From positions 1,080,877 through 1,144,876 of the forward strand of contig NZ_QWDC01000002.1 of the NCBI RefSeq assembly GCF_003432115.1: a stretch of 64,000 nucleotides of DNA, read 5' to 3'. This DNA is from Mucilaginibacter conchicola (GTDB lineage: Bacteria > Bacteroidota > Bacteroidia > Sphingobacteriales > Sphingobacteriaceae). The notes below the pieces were generated by a model, which saw nothing but the letters and a program-made list of their open reading frames with translations, had not been told where the DNA came from and ran no database searches. Position numbers and translations under genes: made by a program. This document shows, piece by piece, positions 1 through 8,472 of this stretch (the stretch's first letter is position 1; the number at the start of each line of letters is the position of its first letter).

Positions 1-209
1 TAATTGCCCGGTTCAACATTCCTTATCTGGAAAGCCCCGTTTTGTGCAGTGTTGGCACCTTTGCCCGTACCTTTTAACGCTATGGTTACTGACTCGGCCG
101 GCTGGCCGTCAACTGTTTTTACGGTACCTCTTATTAAGCCGGTTTGGGCAAATGCCGCAGTGCTTAAAAGGATACATACTGTGATGATATGTAAAACTTT
201 CTTTTTCAT
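1..209 (-). CDS. TonB-dependent receptor, N-terminal fragment (cut by window edge)
   Basis: About 69 codons of a minus-strand gene are present; the rest lies before base 1. From the ATG at 207-209 the protein begins MKKK, a hydrophobic stretch and an AFAQ signal-peptidase site. A carboxypeptidase-D-like regulatory domain follows (IRGTVKTVDGQPAES, then GANTAQNGAFQI). That order is typical of Bacteroidota TonB-dependent outer-membrane receptors, often siderophore receptors. Plug and barrel are not visible, so the substrate cannot be named, and a SusC-type receptor is also possible. The upstream gene at 345 is divergent. Confidence 0.7.
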   Translation of the reverse strand, partial: MKKKVLHIITVCILLSTAAFAQTGLIRGTVKTVDGQPAESVTIALKGTGKGANTAQNGAFQIRNVEPGN

Positions 210-344
210 ACAAGGGATTGATGATGCGGCAAATGTACTGTTTAGAATAGTTCTAAACAACTTATTTATAATCAATCTAAAAAGCTAACTAAAGCAGCAT
301 CAGGCAGTACAGCCATGCTTTATTATCACGTACCTTGCATTATC

Positions 345-836
345 ATGAATCTAAAATCACGCATTCAAGAGATCGGCTCTAAAAAGTTAATAGGTAAAAA
401 AGTGGTGATGAGTTTTGCCGATAACAAAACGCAACAGCTTTGGCAGGGCTTTATGCCTTACAAGGGCAACATTAAATTTCGCTTAAATAATGATCTGATA
501 TGCCTGCAGGTTTACAATGCTCTGCCACAATTAGAGAACTTTGACCCTACAGCAACTTTCCAAAAATGGGCGTTGGCCGAGGTTTACGAGATCAGCGAAG
601 TGCCCGATGGTATGGAAATTTTTGAATTACCCGGCGGCCTGTATGCAGTGTTTGATTACAAGGGCCGTGCCATTGATTTTGGGCCAACGTTCCGTTACAT
701 CCTGGGCGAGTGGCTACCGCAATCGGATTATGAAATAGATGACAGGCCACATTTTGAGGTGCTGGGTACAAAGTACAAGAACAACGACCCCGAATCGGAA
801 GAGGAAATTTGGATCCCTGTGAAGCCAAAACAATAG
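345..836 (+). CDS. GyrI-like / effector-binding domain protein
   Basis: This 163-residue soluble protein has no signal peptide and no DNA-binding domain. Its C-terminal half carries features of the GyrI-like small-molecule-binding domain: AVFDYKGRAIDFGPTFRYI, then DDRPHFEVLG, then a SEEEIWIPVK end, the usual last strand of that fold. The family includes effector-binding domains of AraC/MerR regulators and stand-alone hydrolases or binders, so ligand and role are unknown. An in-frame ATG at 315 would add ten residues. The ATG at 345 is preferred because the homologous part begins there. Confidence 0.65.
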   Translation: MNLKSRIQEIGSKKLIGKKVVMSFADNKTQQLWQGFMPYKGNIKFRLNNDLICLQVYNALPQLENFDPTATFQKWALAEVYEISEVPDGMEIFELPGGLYAVFDYKGRAIDFGPTFRYILGEWLPQSDYEIDDRPHFEVLGTKYKNNDPESEEEIWIPVKPKQ

Positions 837-874
837 AAATAAGTAAATTTGCGGCCATATTACAATTGATGCTA

Positions 875-1576
875 ATGAACCGCAAAACCTTATCCTTAAT
901 TTTATCGGCTATTTTAATTGCCACCACCTTTAGCTTGCAGGCCGCTGCACGCATCATCAACATTGCAGGCTTAGTAGTTGATAGTCAAACACTATCCCCT
1001 GTTGTGTCTGCCGAGATCTATGATGATGCTACACATAAGTTATTGGGCAGCACCAATTCAGACGGTTATTATAAAGTAGCCATCCATTACGATAGGCCCG
1101 GCGAGATCTTTTTTAAACTTCGTGTTGTAAAAACCGGTTACCGGTCATCAACTCAGAATGAGCATTGGGGTAATATGAACGATGGGGCTAAAAGTATTAT
1201 GTATTTTGGCCTGCAGCAAAAAGGCTCAAAAATTGAGTCGTTCTCCTCATTAAATGCTGTTGGCCCCAAAGGCAGCATAGAGTATGCGGATGTTTTAAAT
1301 GGCTTTTCATCGTTGAAAGAGCGCCGCGGGTTTGACAACCAACTGGCGCATGCAAAAAGAGGTAACCAGCATATTTTTGTAATGGTTGATGATACACCAT
1401 ACCTTGTAAACAACACCGGTTGGATAAAATTAACGTCGGCAGACGATAATGTACTTATTGATGATAAGAAAGTTATCCCTGCAAATAAGTTAAACGGAGC
1501 GGTTAAGCGCAGTAAAATAAAATGGATGTCGCCGGTTACCGATAGCCGGGCGGGGTTTGCGGTGCATACACACTAA
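875..1576 (+). CDS. Exported protein with carboxypeptidase-like regulatory domain
   Basis: The start at 875 (MNRKTLSL) puts a signal peptide at the N-terminus (hydrophobic residues to about 22, ending LQAAA). The next 80 residues (IAGLVVDSQTLSPVVSAEIYDD, then GSTNSDGYYKVAI; shown here as two pieces) look like a carboxypeptidase-D regulatory beta-sandwich. The remainder, about 130 residues, is not recognised. It is probably periplasmic or surface-exposed. It overlaps the end of the convergent AraC gene by four bases. An upstream ATG at 869 is equally possible. No function is assigned. Confidence 0.6.
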   Translation: MNRKTLSLILSAILIATTFSLQAAARIINIAGLVVDSQTLSPVVSAEIYDDATHKLLGSTNSDGYYKVAIHYDRPGEIFFKLRVVKTGYRSSTQNEHWGNMNDGAKSIMYFGLQQKGSKIESFSSLNAVGPKGSIEYADVLNGFSSLKERRGFDNQLAHAKRGNQHIFVMVDDTPYLVNNTGWIKLTSADDNVLIDDKKVIPANKLNGAVKRSKIKWMSPVTDSRAGFAVHTH

Positions 1577-2502
1577 TTAAACGCTTGCCGAAACGCTACC
1601 GGTGATAAACTGGTTTTGGTCTTGAACAACTTGCTGAACGATTGCGGATGCTCAAACCCCAGGGCGTAAGCTACCTCACTTACCGAAAGGTTTGTAGTAC
1701 TGAGCTTCTCCTTTGCTTTTTCTATCAATTTATTGTGGATGTGTTGCTGAGCATTTTGTCCGGTTAATGATCGCAGCATATCGCTCAGGTAACTTGGCGA
1801 AAGGCTTAACTCATCTGCCAGAAAGTGAACGGTAGGCAGGCCTTCGCTCAGCGCCTTTTCGTTATTAAAATATTCATCCAATATCTCTTCCAGTTGTTGC
1901 AGCAGGTTATTGCTGATGGCTTTACGGGTGATGAACTGTCGCTTGTAGAAACGGTTGGCATAGGTAAGTAACAACTCTATCTGCGAGATGATCACATCCT
2001 GGCTAAAATCATCCAGCCTGCTTTCCAGCTCATCCTTAATGTTGGCGAATATGCCGATGATCACTTCTTTCTCTTTTTCAGACAGGTGCAGTGTCTCGTT
2101 AGCTGAGTAAGAAAAGAAACCGTATTGTTTGATCTTCTTAGCCAGCGGATGCCCCCACAAAAAATCGGGGTGGATAAGAAGGGTGTAGAGCGAGCACTGG
2201 CTCTCTGCCTCGGGCTCGTTGTTGCCAATAAGCTGGCCGGGTGCAGCAAACAGAAGTCCGCCTTCATCAAAATCGTAATAATCCTGCCCGTAACGCACTT
2301 TGCCGCTCAGCTGCGGTCGGTATGATATTTTATAAAAGCTAAGCACATGCGCGCCCGGCGCGTGTCCTGCAAAATCCTCAACCGTAGCACTGCCAATCAA
2401 ACTAATGAGCGGGTGTTGCGGCTGTGGCAAGCCAAAAGCCCGGTGTGCTTCGGTAAGCGAACTAAACGTATGCGGATTATCCTGCTTTTTCATATCCATC
2501 AC
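1573..2502 (-). CDS. AraC-family transcriptional regulator
   Basis: 309 residues. The N-terminal ~190 residues form an AraC-type cupin/ligand domain (YYDFDEGGLLFAAPGQ is the cupin signature region). The C-terminal ~100 residues carry two helix-turn-helix units. The second contains LSVSEVAYALGFEHPQSFSK followed by LFKTKTSLSPVAFR, the classical AraC/XylS signature. The gene lies 53 bases downstream of the SDR gene on the same strand, separated by a terminator. In this family a regulator next to an SDR or aldo-keto reductase commonly controls it, which is an inference here. The start could also be the in-frame ATG at 2493. Confidence 0.85.
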   Translation of the reverse strand: MMDMKKQDNPHTFSSLTEAHRAFGLPQPQHPLISLIGSATVEDFAGHAPGAHVLSFYKISYRPQLSGKVRYGQDYYDFDEGGLLFAAPGQLIGNNEPEAESQCSLYTLLIHPDFLWGHPLAKKIKQYGFFSYSANETLHLSEKEKEVIIGIFANIKDELESRLDDFSQDVIISQIELLLTYANRFYKRQFITRKAISNNLLQQLEEILDEYFNNEKALSEGLPTVHFLADELSLSPSYLSDMLRSLTGQNAQQHIHNKLIEKAKEKLSTTNLSVSEVAYALGFEHPQSFSKLFKTKTSLSPVAFRQAFN

Positions 2503-2514
2503 AATTTACGTAAT

Positions 2515-2544
2515 AATACACGGCAATTTTCATTGCCGTGTATT
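2515..2544 (-). terminator. Intrinsic terminator of the SDR gene
   Basis: A perfect 12-bp stem (AATACACGGCAA with its complement) encloses a six-base loop. It sits 12 bases past the SDR stop codon and before the AraC start. This suggests the two minus-strand genes are transcribed separately. Confidence 0.6.
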
Positions 2545-2555
2545 CTCTATATTTA

Positions 2556-3392
2556 TTAATTGCCTTGTGCGGCGTTAGCAATATCAGCCCAGGTTTCCCA
2601 CTCGGCCAGGCGGCTTTCATAGGCAGCGCGTACCTGCGACAGGTTCTGATTGCCAAGATTCAATCGCAACGGTGGGTTTTCGGCATCAACCAAAGCCATA
2701 ACGGCATCAGGTGTAGCCTGCGGGTCGCCGCGTTTTATCCCTTGCAGGCCCTCAACAAATTTGGCTTTAAAACCGGTGTACTCATCGATGCCGACAGCAA
2801 ACTTTAATGATTCCTGGCTGCCGAACTCAGTAGCGTAAGCGCCCGGCTCAATAATGCTCACCTTTATACCAAAGGCTTTTACCTCGGCAGCAAGGCTTTC
2901 ATGTATGGCCTCAAACGCCCATTTTGATGAGCAATAGTAACCGATTACCGGCATGGCAATGTGGCCCAACCCGCTTGATACACCAACGATATGCCCGTAT
3001 CCCTGTTCCCTCAGCAACGGAAGCGCTGCTTTTATAACGGATAAGGTGCCAAAAATATTGGTTTCGTATAAGGCGCGCACGTCATCGGCGGCTGCTTCTT
3101 CAATTGTGCCAACCAACGAGTAACCGGCATTATTAAGCACCACATCCAAACGGCCAAAATGTTCATAGGCTTGTTTAACGGCGGCGTTCACCTGTTCGGT
3201 ATTGGTTACGTCCATGGTAAGAATAAGTACGTTGTCGCCGTATTGGTCTTTCAAATCGGCAATGCTTTCGCCTTTACGGGCGGTGGCGGCAACGTTGTCG
3301 CCACGTTTTAAGGCTGCCTCGGCCCATACACGCCCAAACCCGCGCGATGCACCGGTAATAAACCACACTTTATTTTTCTGTTGATCTTTCAT
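2556..3392 (-). CDS. SDR-family NAD(P)-dependent oxidoreductase
   Basis: 278 residues, usual for a classical short-chain dehydrogenase. The cofactor motif TGASRGFG is at residues 13-20. NNAG follows, and the catalytic YxxxK pair is in GYYCSSKWAFE. SDRs of this subgroup reduce or oxidise small carbonyl/alcohol substrates with NADP(H); the substrate cannot be read from the sequence. It is cytosolic, with no signal peptide. The neighbouring AraC gene is the likely regulator. Confidence in the family is high, in any specific reaction low. Confidence 0.9.
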   Translation of the reverse strand: MKDQQKNKVWFITGASRGFGRVWAEAALKRGDNVAATARKGESIADLKDQYGDNVLILTMDVTNTEQVNAAVKQAYEHFGRLDVVLNNAGYSLVGTIEEAAADDVRALYETNIFGTLSVIKAALPLLREQGYGHIVGVSSGLGHIAMPVIGYYCSSKWAFEAIHESLAAEVKAFGIKVSIIEPGAYATEFGSQESLKFAVGIDEYTGFKAKFVEGLQGIKRGDPQATPDAVMALVDAENPPLRLNLGNQNLSQVRAAYESRLAEWETWADIANAAQGN

Positions 3393-3461
3393 TCTGTATC
3401 GTTTTTATGATAAGCCAAAGGTCGGCAGAGGGATGGTGGTGTGTGTAGCCAAATTGCGGGA

Positions 3462-3481
3462 GTTTGTAGGCAAAATGAGGA
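3462..3481 (+). repeat. 20-bp non-coding repeat, copy 1
   Basis: GTTTGTAGGCAAAATGAGGA occurs here and again, with one mismatch, at 8319-8338. Both copies are intergenic and both are followed by GTGGTTAA (31 and 41 bases after the repeat start). Function unknown; a shared regulatory site is one possibility. Confidence 0.4.
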
Positions 3482-3540
3482 AGGGGCAGATAGTGGTTAA
3501 ATAATCTTATTTTGCATCTTTATCAGAACCAGGCTTTGTC

Positions 3541-4113
3541 ATGAAACATTACCTAATGTTATTAGTCCCGATAGTTTTGCTTTGGTCTTGCCACGATTCG
3601 AAGCAAAGAAATAACGAGATCACTAAAATAGAGATAGCCACCGGTAGCTGTTTTGGCCCTTGCCAGTTAACCATTGTAAGTATTGACAAGGACCTTAACT
3701 ATAACTACTTCGGCGGGGAAACCTCTTTCGCGTTACCGGATGGCGTTGTAGAAAAGGAAAAATTGCGTGGATACTTCACATCCAAAATAAGCCGGAGCTA
3801 CTGGGACAGTCTCAACGTTATGTTAGAGAATATCAACTACAAAATTCTCGATAGTTCTTATCAGCATTCGGTAGATGACCAAAGCCTCGAGATCTTAATA
3901 CACTGCAGCAATAAAACAAAACATATTGTGGCGCAATCGGCGAGTTTGCCCGATAGCGTGTCTGATGCATTTTACTCCATCATTAAAAGCTATAAAACGG
4001 TAAAACCAAAACCTGTTAAAGGCTCACTTAAGTTCGAGCTGAAAGTTGAAGGCCTCGCGCCTATGCCGGCAACAGACCACGTACAGTTTTTACCGCCGGA
4101 TAAAACCGATTAA
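3541..4113 (+). CDS. DUF6438-like lipoprotein
   Basis: 190 residues. The N-terminus (MKHYLMLLVPIVLLWSC) is a lipoprotein signal with Cys17 as the lipidated residue. The segment IEIATGSCFGPCQLTIVSID, then YFGG, resembles the DUF6438 domain, whose hallmark is an early C-F-G-x-C stretch followed by a strand and a Tyr-x-Gly turn. The role of that family is unknown. The protein should be anchored in the periplasm or on the surface. It ends convergently with the EamA remnant, overlapping by four bases. Confidence 0.6.
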   Translation: MKHYLMLLVPIVLLWSCHDSKQRNNEITKIEIATGSCFGPCQLTIVSIDKDLNYNYFGGETSFALPDGVVEKEKLRGYFTSKISRSYWDSLNVMLENINYKILDSSYQHSVDDQSLEILIHCSNKTKHIVAQSASLPDSVSDAFYSIIKSYKTVKPKPVKGSLKFELKVEGLAPMPATDHVQFLPPDKTD

Positions 4114-4457
4114 ATTGCCGTTTTCCTAAACCGAACATTATGAAAAACAATACCGGCAATAATACACAAGCACCCCAGCACCTGTGTAAACGGGATCTGC
4201 TCTCTAAGAAAAGGAAATGCCGTGCCGATAGACACCGGAATCTCTATAGCAGCCAAGATGCTACCCCTGCCCAAACCCAATGAAGGGAAACCTTTACTAA
4301 ATAACAGCGGCGGCAAAATAGTGCCGAACAATCCCACGAATAAACCAAAGCATAACTCTAATCGCCAGCTAAGGCTTTCAAAAATGCGTACGTTCCAGAA
4401 GACAAGGATAGCCATCAATCCACCTAGTACCAGGTATTTGAGCGGAACAGTGTGCAC
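4110..4457 (-). pseudogene. C-terminal remnant of an EamA/DMT transporter
   Basis: 115 codons from a GTG encode three or four membrane helices resembling the second half of an EamA-type drug/metabolite transporter (LPPLLFSKGF, then AIEIPVSIGTAFPFLREQI, then a last helix). Normal members have about 300 residues and ten helices, so the N-terminal half is missing. Directly upstream, in a different frame, 4458-4530 reads NTPADPFAMLWSNNVAVTG without a stop, as if a frameshift separated it from the rest. No complete N-terminal half was found before 4666. A functional short protein cannot be excluded. Confidence 0.5.
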
Positions 4458-4665
4458 CTGTCACCGCTACATTGTTTGACCAAAGCATGGCAAAAGGATC
4501 TGCAGGTGTATTTTTAGTAATGTCCAATGGTCGGGTTTGGTGTTAGGTTTCAAATATATAAGTTAGGTAAGCATCGCAATATCATATTCCTATAAGGAAT
4601 AACAAGTGCTTTGTATAGAAACCCGAATGCGTTAATTTCGGCATAGTTAAAGTTTACATAGCTAT

Positions 4666-6315
4666 ATGAGAACAAGTGACAGCAACTCCCCCGTTTCTGC
4701 TGTTCAGCTACAGCAGGGTCAGGAACAATACGCAGCCTATTTTGAAGGCAACTCTGATAGTATCCTGATACATGACGACAGCGGAAATTTAATTGACGCC
4801 AACCACGAGGCTTGCCGCGTTTTAGGCTATACCAAAGCCGAGCTGCTCCAGATGAATATTGCCGATCTTGAAGCCGGCCTGGAAACCATATCATCTCAAA
4901 AAGACTGGGCAAATTTTCTTAAATCAAACTCACTTATCCTGCAACGCGATTTTCGTAAAAAAGACGGAAGCAGTTTTGCCGTAGAGATCCACTACCGCGG
5001 CTTTGATAAAAACGGCGAGGCATTTTACGAGTGTACCATTAAAGATGTAAGCGAGCGTAACCTGCTGCGTGCAAGAGAGCGTAACCGCGCAAGGGTACTG
5101 GAGCAACTGGCGGGTGATGCTGATCTTTTTACGGTATTGCATTCTGTCGTAAGATCAATCGAGGAAGAAGACCCAACATCTATCTGTACCATCCTGCTTT
5201 ATGATAAAGAAACCAATACATTGGGTACCGGTGCAGCACCAAGCATGCCCGATTTTTATAACGAGGCAATAGATGGCATATCTGTAGGCGACGGCATAGG
5301 CTCATGTGGCACTGCGGCGTTCTCAAAAAAACTGGTCATTGTTGATGATATCGGCACGCACCCATACTGGGCACCATTTAAAGAGCTGGCCTTTAAAGCC
5401 GGAGTGCAATCGTGCTGGTCGCAGCCTATTATATCTGGTACCGGCGATATGGTTGGCACCTTTGCCATTTACCACCACGAGCCGCGTACACCACAGGATG
5501 CCGACCTGCAGCGTATAGCCTACGGTGCACGTTTTGCCAACCTGGCTATTGAGAACAGGCGTATACGTGCCGAACTATTGGAGTATAAAAATCACCTGGA
5601 ACAACTGGTTACCGAACGCACCATTGCACTGGTACATGCTAATGAAGAACTGGAAGCATTCTCCTATTCGGTTAGTCATGACTTGCGTGCACCCTTGCGT
5701 GCTATTGCCGGCTTCAGCAACATTATGTTAGAGGATTACTCTGATAAGCTTGATGATGACGGGCAAAAAACGCTGAATACCATTGTAAGCAATGCCCTGC
5801 GGATGGGCCATTTGATAGATGATATCCTGTCGTTCTCTAAACTGAGCCGAGCCGAGAAGATCAATACCCACCTGGATATGAAGTCCATCTTCCAAAATGT
5901 GTTTGATGAGTTGATGCGCCAGGAACCTAAAAGCCATAAAGTAAGTTTTGAACTGGGCGAGCTTGCACCATCAAACGGCGACCAGGCCATGATAACACAA
6001 GTGGTAACCAATTTTATCTCAAATGCGTTAAAATACTCGCGCAATACACCGGAGACTAAAATCATCGTTAGCTCAGAAACAAACGATAACAATACGGTGT
6101 ATTCTGTGAAAGATAACGGGGCGGGCTTTGACGAGAAGTACAAGAGCAAGCTGTTCAAAATATTCTCGCGCCTGCATAACGATAAAGAGTTTGAGGGTAC
6201 CGGTATAGGCCTCAGCATTGTTAAAAAAGTAATTGAAAGACATGGCGGCCAGGTTAGCGCCGAGGGTACATTGGGCGAAGGAGCAACATTTAGCTTTAGC
6301 CTGCCAAACGCATAA
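4666..6315 (+). CDS. PAS-GAF sensor histidine kinase
   Basis: 549 residues, cytosolic, no membrane helix. A PAS domain spans about 22-140 (SDSILIHDDSGNLIDANHEA). A GAF domain spans about 150-300 (GDGIGSCGTAAF, then a QPI motif). A short coiled coil leads into HisKA with the phospho-acceptor His338 (SYSVSHDLRAPLRAI). The HATPase domain shows an N box (NFISNALKYS), a G1 box (DNGAGFD) and a G2 box (GTGIGLSIV). It heads a run of signalling genes: the response regulator starts 22 bases later and is the likely partner. Its PAS-GAF half is closely similar to the protein at 8473-9474. The signal sensed is unknown. Confidence 0.9.
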   Translation: MRTSDSNSPVSAVQLQQGQEQYAAYFEGNSDSILIHDDSGNLIDANHEACRVLGYTKAELLQMNIADLEAGLETISSQKDWANFLKSNSLILQRDFRKKDGSSFAVEIHYRGFDKNGEAFYECTIKDVSERNLLRARERNRARVLEQLAGDADLFTVLHSVVRSIEEEDPTSICTILLYDKETNTLGTGAAPSMPDFYNEAIDGISVGDGIGSCGTAAFSKKLVIVDDIGTHPYWAPFKELAFKAGVQSCWSQPIISGTGDMVGTFAIYHHEPRTPQDADLQRIAYGARFANLAIENRRIRAELLEYKNHLEQLVTERTIALVHANEELEAFSYSVSHDLRAPLRAIAGFSNIMLEDYSDKLDDDGQKTLNTIVSNALRMGHLIDDILSFSKLSRAEKINTHLDMKSIFQNVFDELMRQEPKSHKVSFELGELAPSNGDQAMITQVVTNFISNALKYSRNTPETKIIVSSETNDNNTVYSVKDNGAGFDEKYKSKLFKIFSRLHNDKEFEGTGIGLSIVKKVIERHGGQVSAEGTLGEGATFSFSLPNA

Positions 6316-6337
6316 CCTTTAACCCCCAAACATCACT

Positions 6338-6775
6338 ATGAATATTAAAGAATATCCTGAAGTACTTTTGGTAGAAGACCGCGAAGAAGACGCCACCCTT
6401 ACCATACGCGCACTAAAAAAATACAACCTTATAAATGACATCAAGTGGCTTGAAGATGGCCAGCATGCCCTTGATTACCTGTTTGGCACCGGCCCGGAGA
6501 AAGTACTGCAGGCTGTACCAAAATTGATCTTACTGGATCTGAAATTACCACGCGTTAACGGCCTCGAGGTTTTGGAACAAATAAAATCATCGGAAGGATT
6601 AAAAAACACACCGGTTATTATCATGACCTCATCAAACGAGGATGTGGATATTAAAAAAGCCTATGATCTTGGGGTTAACAGCTACATTGTAAAACCTATT
6701 GATTTTGGTGGCTTTGCTGAAGCCGTTAAGCAATTAGGCATGTACTGGCTAATACTTAACCAACCGCCAAAATAA
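6338..6775 (+). CDS. Single-domain response regulator (Rcp1-like)
   Basis: 145 residues consisting only of a receiver domain. The acidic pair lies in LLVEDREEDA, the phosphorylated Asp67 in LILLDLKLP, Thr/Ser in VIIMTSSNE, and the conserved Lys in YIVKPIDF. The long alpha-4 region and the VEDREEDA pattern resemble Rcp1-type regulators that pair with phytochrome-like or PAS-GAF kinases. It sits 22 bases after such a kinase, so phosphotransfer between the two is the simplest reading. It has no output domain, so it may act on another protein, for instance the hybrid kinase that follows. Confidence 0.9.
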   Translation: MNIKEYPEVLLVEDREEDATLTIRALKKYNLINDIKWLEDGQHALDYLFGTGPEKVLQAVPKLILLDLKLPRVNGLEVLEQIKSSEGLKNTPVIIMTSSNEDVDIKKAYDLGVNSYIVKPIDFGGFAEAVKQLGMYWLILNQPPK

Positions 6776-6818
6776 ATTCTCTGCTTTATTACTTGCCCTA
6801 TACTCTGATCCCAACGCG

Positions 6819-8282
6819 ATGAACAATTTGAGAATCGCCCTACTTGCCGATAAACAAACCCTGGTGCACCTTACTGATGTGCTAAGCGCTGCATTTAAAC
6901 AAGCACAAATAAGCAGTTACGAAACGCAAGACGATTTTGATAAATCTGTAAAGCTTTACAACTGCGATGTGATCATAGCGCAGGAGAACCTCGTAAACCG
7001 TGGTTTTTACTCGCAGCTTACTCCGTTCCTCGAGCTTACTAAAATCCCCTTACTGATGTTGAAGGATGAAACTTCGGCGTCGGTAAAGAACCATGTGGTA
7101 AAAGAGCTGGTTAAAGATGCCGGCAATACTTACCTGCAACAATTGCCTAAACTTATTAACCAATTTATTAACGAGCAGTTGGCGGTTACCGGCCAAAGCA
7201 AGATCTTGTTTTTAGAGGATGAAGAGATAGATATTGCATTTATTAAACGTAAGTTTATTAAACTGAACCCACAATACGAGTGCGATGTAGTATCTACCAT
7301 TGCTGATCTGCGGGCTCAGGTAAGCCGCAAGAATTACGATATTATTGTATCAGACTTTAACCTACCCGATGGTACTGCGTTTGACTCTATAGCTATTGCT
7401 GCAGAGGTTGACATCCCTATTGTGATAGCCACGGGACAGGGATCAGAGAAGACAGCTGTAGAGCTGATGAAATCAGGCGCAGCTGATTACCTGATAAAAG
7501 ATAAGAATGCAGGCGAACACATGCTGATATTGCCAAGCATTGTAAAATCGGTACTGAACTACAAAAAGCTGGAGAATTACAACAGCGGCCTGCTGGAGAT
7601 GCTCCGTTTGAAGAACCAAGACCTCGAGCGCTTTGCACACATCATAGCGCATGATCTGCGGTCGCCTATTGCATCGGCAGTATTGCTCATTAATACGCTG
7701 CAAATTTTGGGTGATGACCTGGCGCCTGAACTGAAGGATACTATGGACCTGCTTACCGGTGTATCGCACAACATGACCAACACCATTGAGGGAATATACC
7801 AGTACACGGTAATGGATTCGCAAGCTGATGCATTTGTGAAGGTAGACATGACCAAAGCTGCAGAAGAAGCCCTGCAAAACCTGCAGGTAAAAGTGAACGA
7901 GTGCGGTGCTGTTATTGGCATCCAGGCTATGCCCGAGATTGATGCCAACTACGTGGCCATGGTACAATTGTTTCAGAACCTGATGGGTAACGGAATCAAA
8001 TACCGCGGCGATAAGACACCGGAGCTTACTGTGCGCAGTTTTGAGCAGGGAAATGAACTGGTATTTGCCGTGAGCGATAACGGTATAGGTATAGCCAAGG
8101 AGAACCACAAAAAGATCTTCGAGATATTTAGCCGCCTGCACAACAGCAGCAGCCAGTACGAGGGCGTAGGCATGGGCCTCACCATTGTAAAACGGATACT
8201 TGAACGCCACAGCGGCCGCATCTGGGTAGAAAGCGACCTGGGCGAGGGCACTACTTTCTTTTTTGCTTTGAAGAAGATGTAA
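6819..8282 (+). CDS. Receiver-histidine kinase hybrid
   Basis: 487 residues. The first ~115 residues look like a degenerate receiver fold. A full receiver follows at about 127-245, with phospho-Asp179 in IIVSDFNLPDG and the lysine in YLIKDKNAG. HisKA carries His278 (HIIAHDLRSPIAS), and a HATPase domain has NGIKYRGD, SDNGIGIA and a G2 box (GVGMGLTIV). This receiver-first order is common in Bacteroidota, where the kinase output is controlled by a phosphorelay from an upstream kinase. It starts 43 bases after the response regulator, on the same strand, and probably belongs to the same operon. Confidence 0.88.
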   Translation: MNNLRIALLADKQTLVHLTDVLSAAFKQAQISSYETQDDFDKSVKLYNCDVIIAQENLVNRGFYSQLTPFLELTKIPLLMLKDETSASVKNHVVKELVKDAGNTYLQQLPKLINQFINEQLAVTGQSKILFLEDEEIDIAFIKRKFIKLNPQYECDVVSTIADLRAQVSRKNYDIIVSDFNLPDGTAFDSIAIAAEVDIPIVIATGQGSEKTAVELMKSGAADYLIKDKNAGEHMLILPSIVKSVLNYKKLENYNSGLLEMLRLKNQDLERFAHIIAHDLRSPIASAVLLINTLQILGDDLAPELKDTMDLLTGVSHNMTNTIEGIYQYTVMDSQADAFVKVDMTKAAEEALQNLQVKVNECGAVIGIQAMPEIDANYVAMVQLFQNLMGNGIKYRGDKTPELTVRSFEQGNELVFAVSDNGIGIAKENHKKIFEIFSRLHNSSSQYEGVGMGLTIVKRILERHSGRIWVESDLGEGTTFFFALKKM

Positions 8283-8318
8283 GAAGCACATGTGGCTTAC
8301 CTTACAGGCTTGGGGTGG

Positions 8319-8338
8319 TTTGTAGGCGAAATGAGGAT
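8319..8338 (+). repeat. 20-bp non-coding repeat, copy 2
   Basis: 19 of 20 bases match the copy at 3462-3481. It lies in the 190-base gap between the hybrid kinase and the PAS-GAF gene. GTGGTTAA follows at 8360. Confidence 0.4.
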
Positions 8339-8472
8339 GTAACGCAACGCCCAATCGATGTGGTTAATGCTTTAATATAGCTAAAACGCGTTTAAACCAT
8401 TATGGAATAACAATTGTTTTGTACGCTATTGTAAAAAGGTTAACTTACTAATTATTAAGCTGGTACAAACAC

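Noticed and set aside
4..288. Plus-strand open frame at the window start
   Set aside because: The minus strand encodes a signal peptide plus a regulatory domain of a TonB receptor; the plus frame has no features.
7473..8354. Long antisense open frame (293 codons) opposite the hybrid kinase gene
   Set aside because: The sense strand encodes clear receiver, HisKA and HATPase motifs; the antisense translation has no recognisable domain and reflects codon bias.
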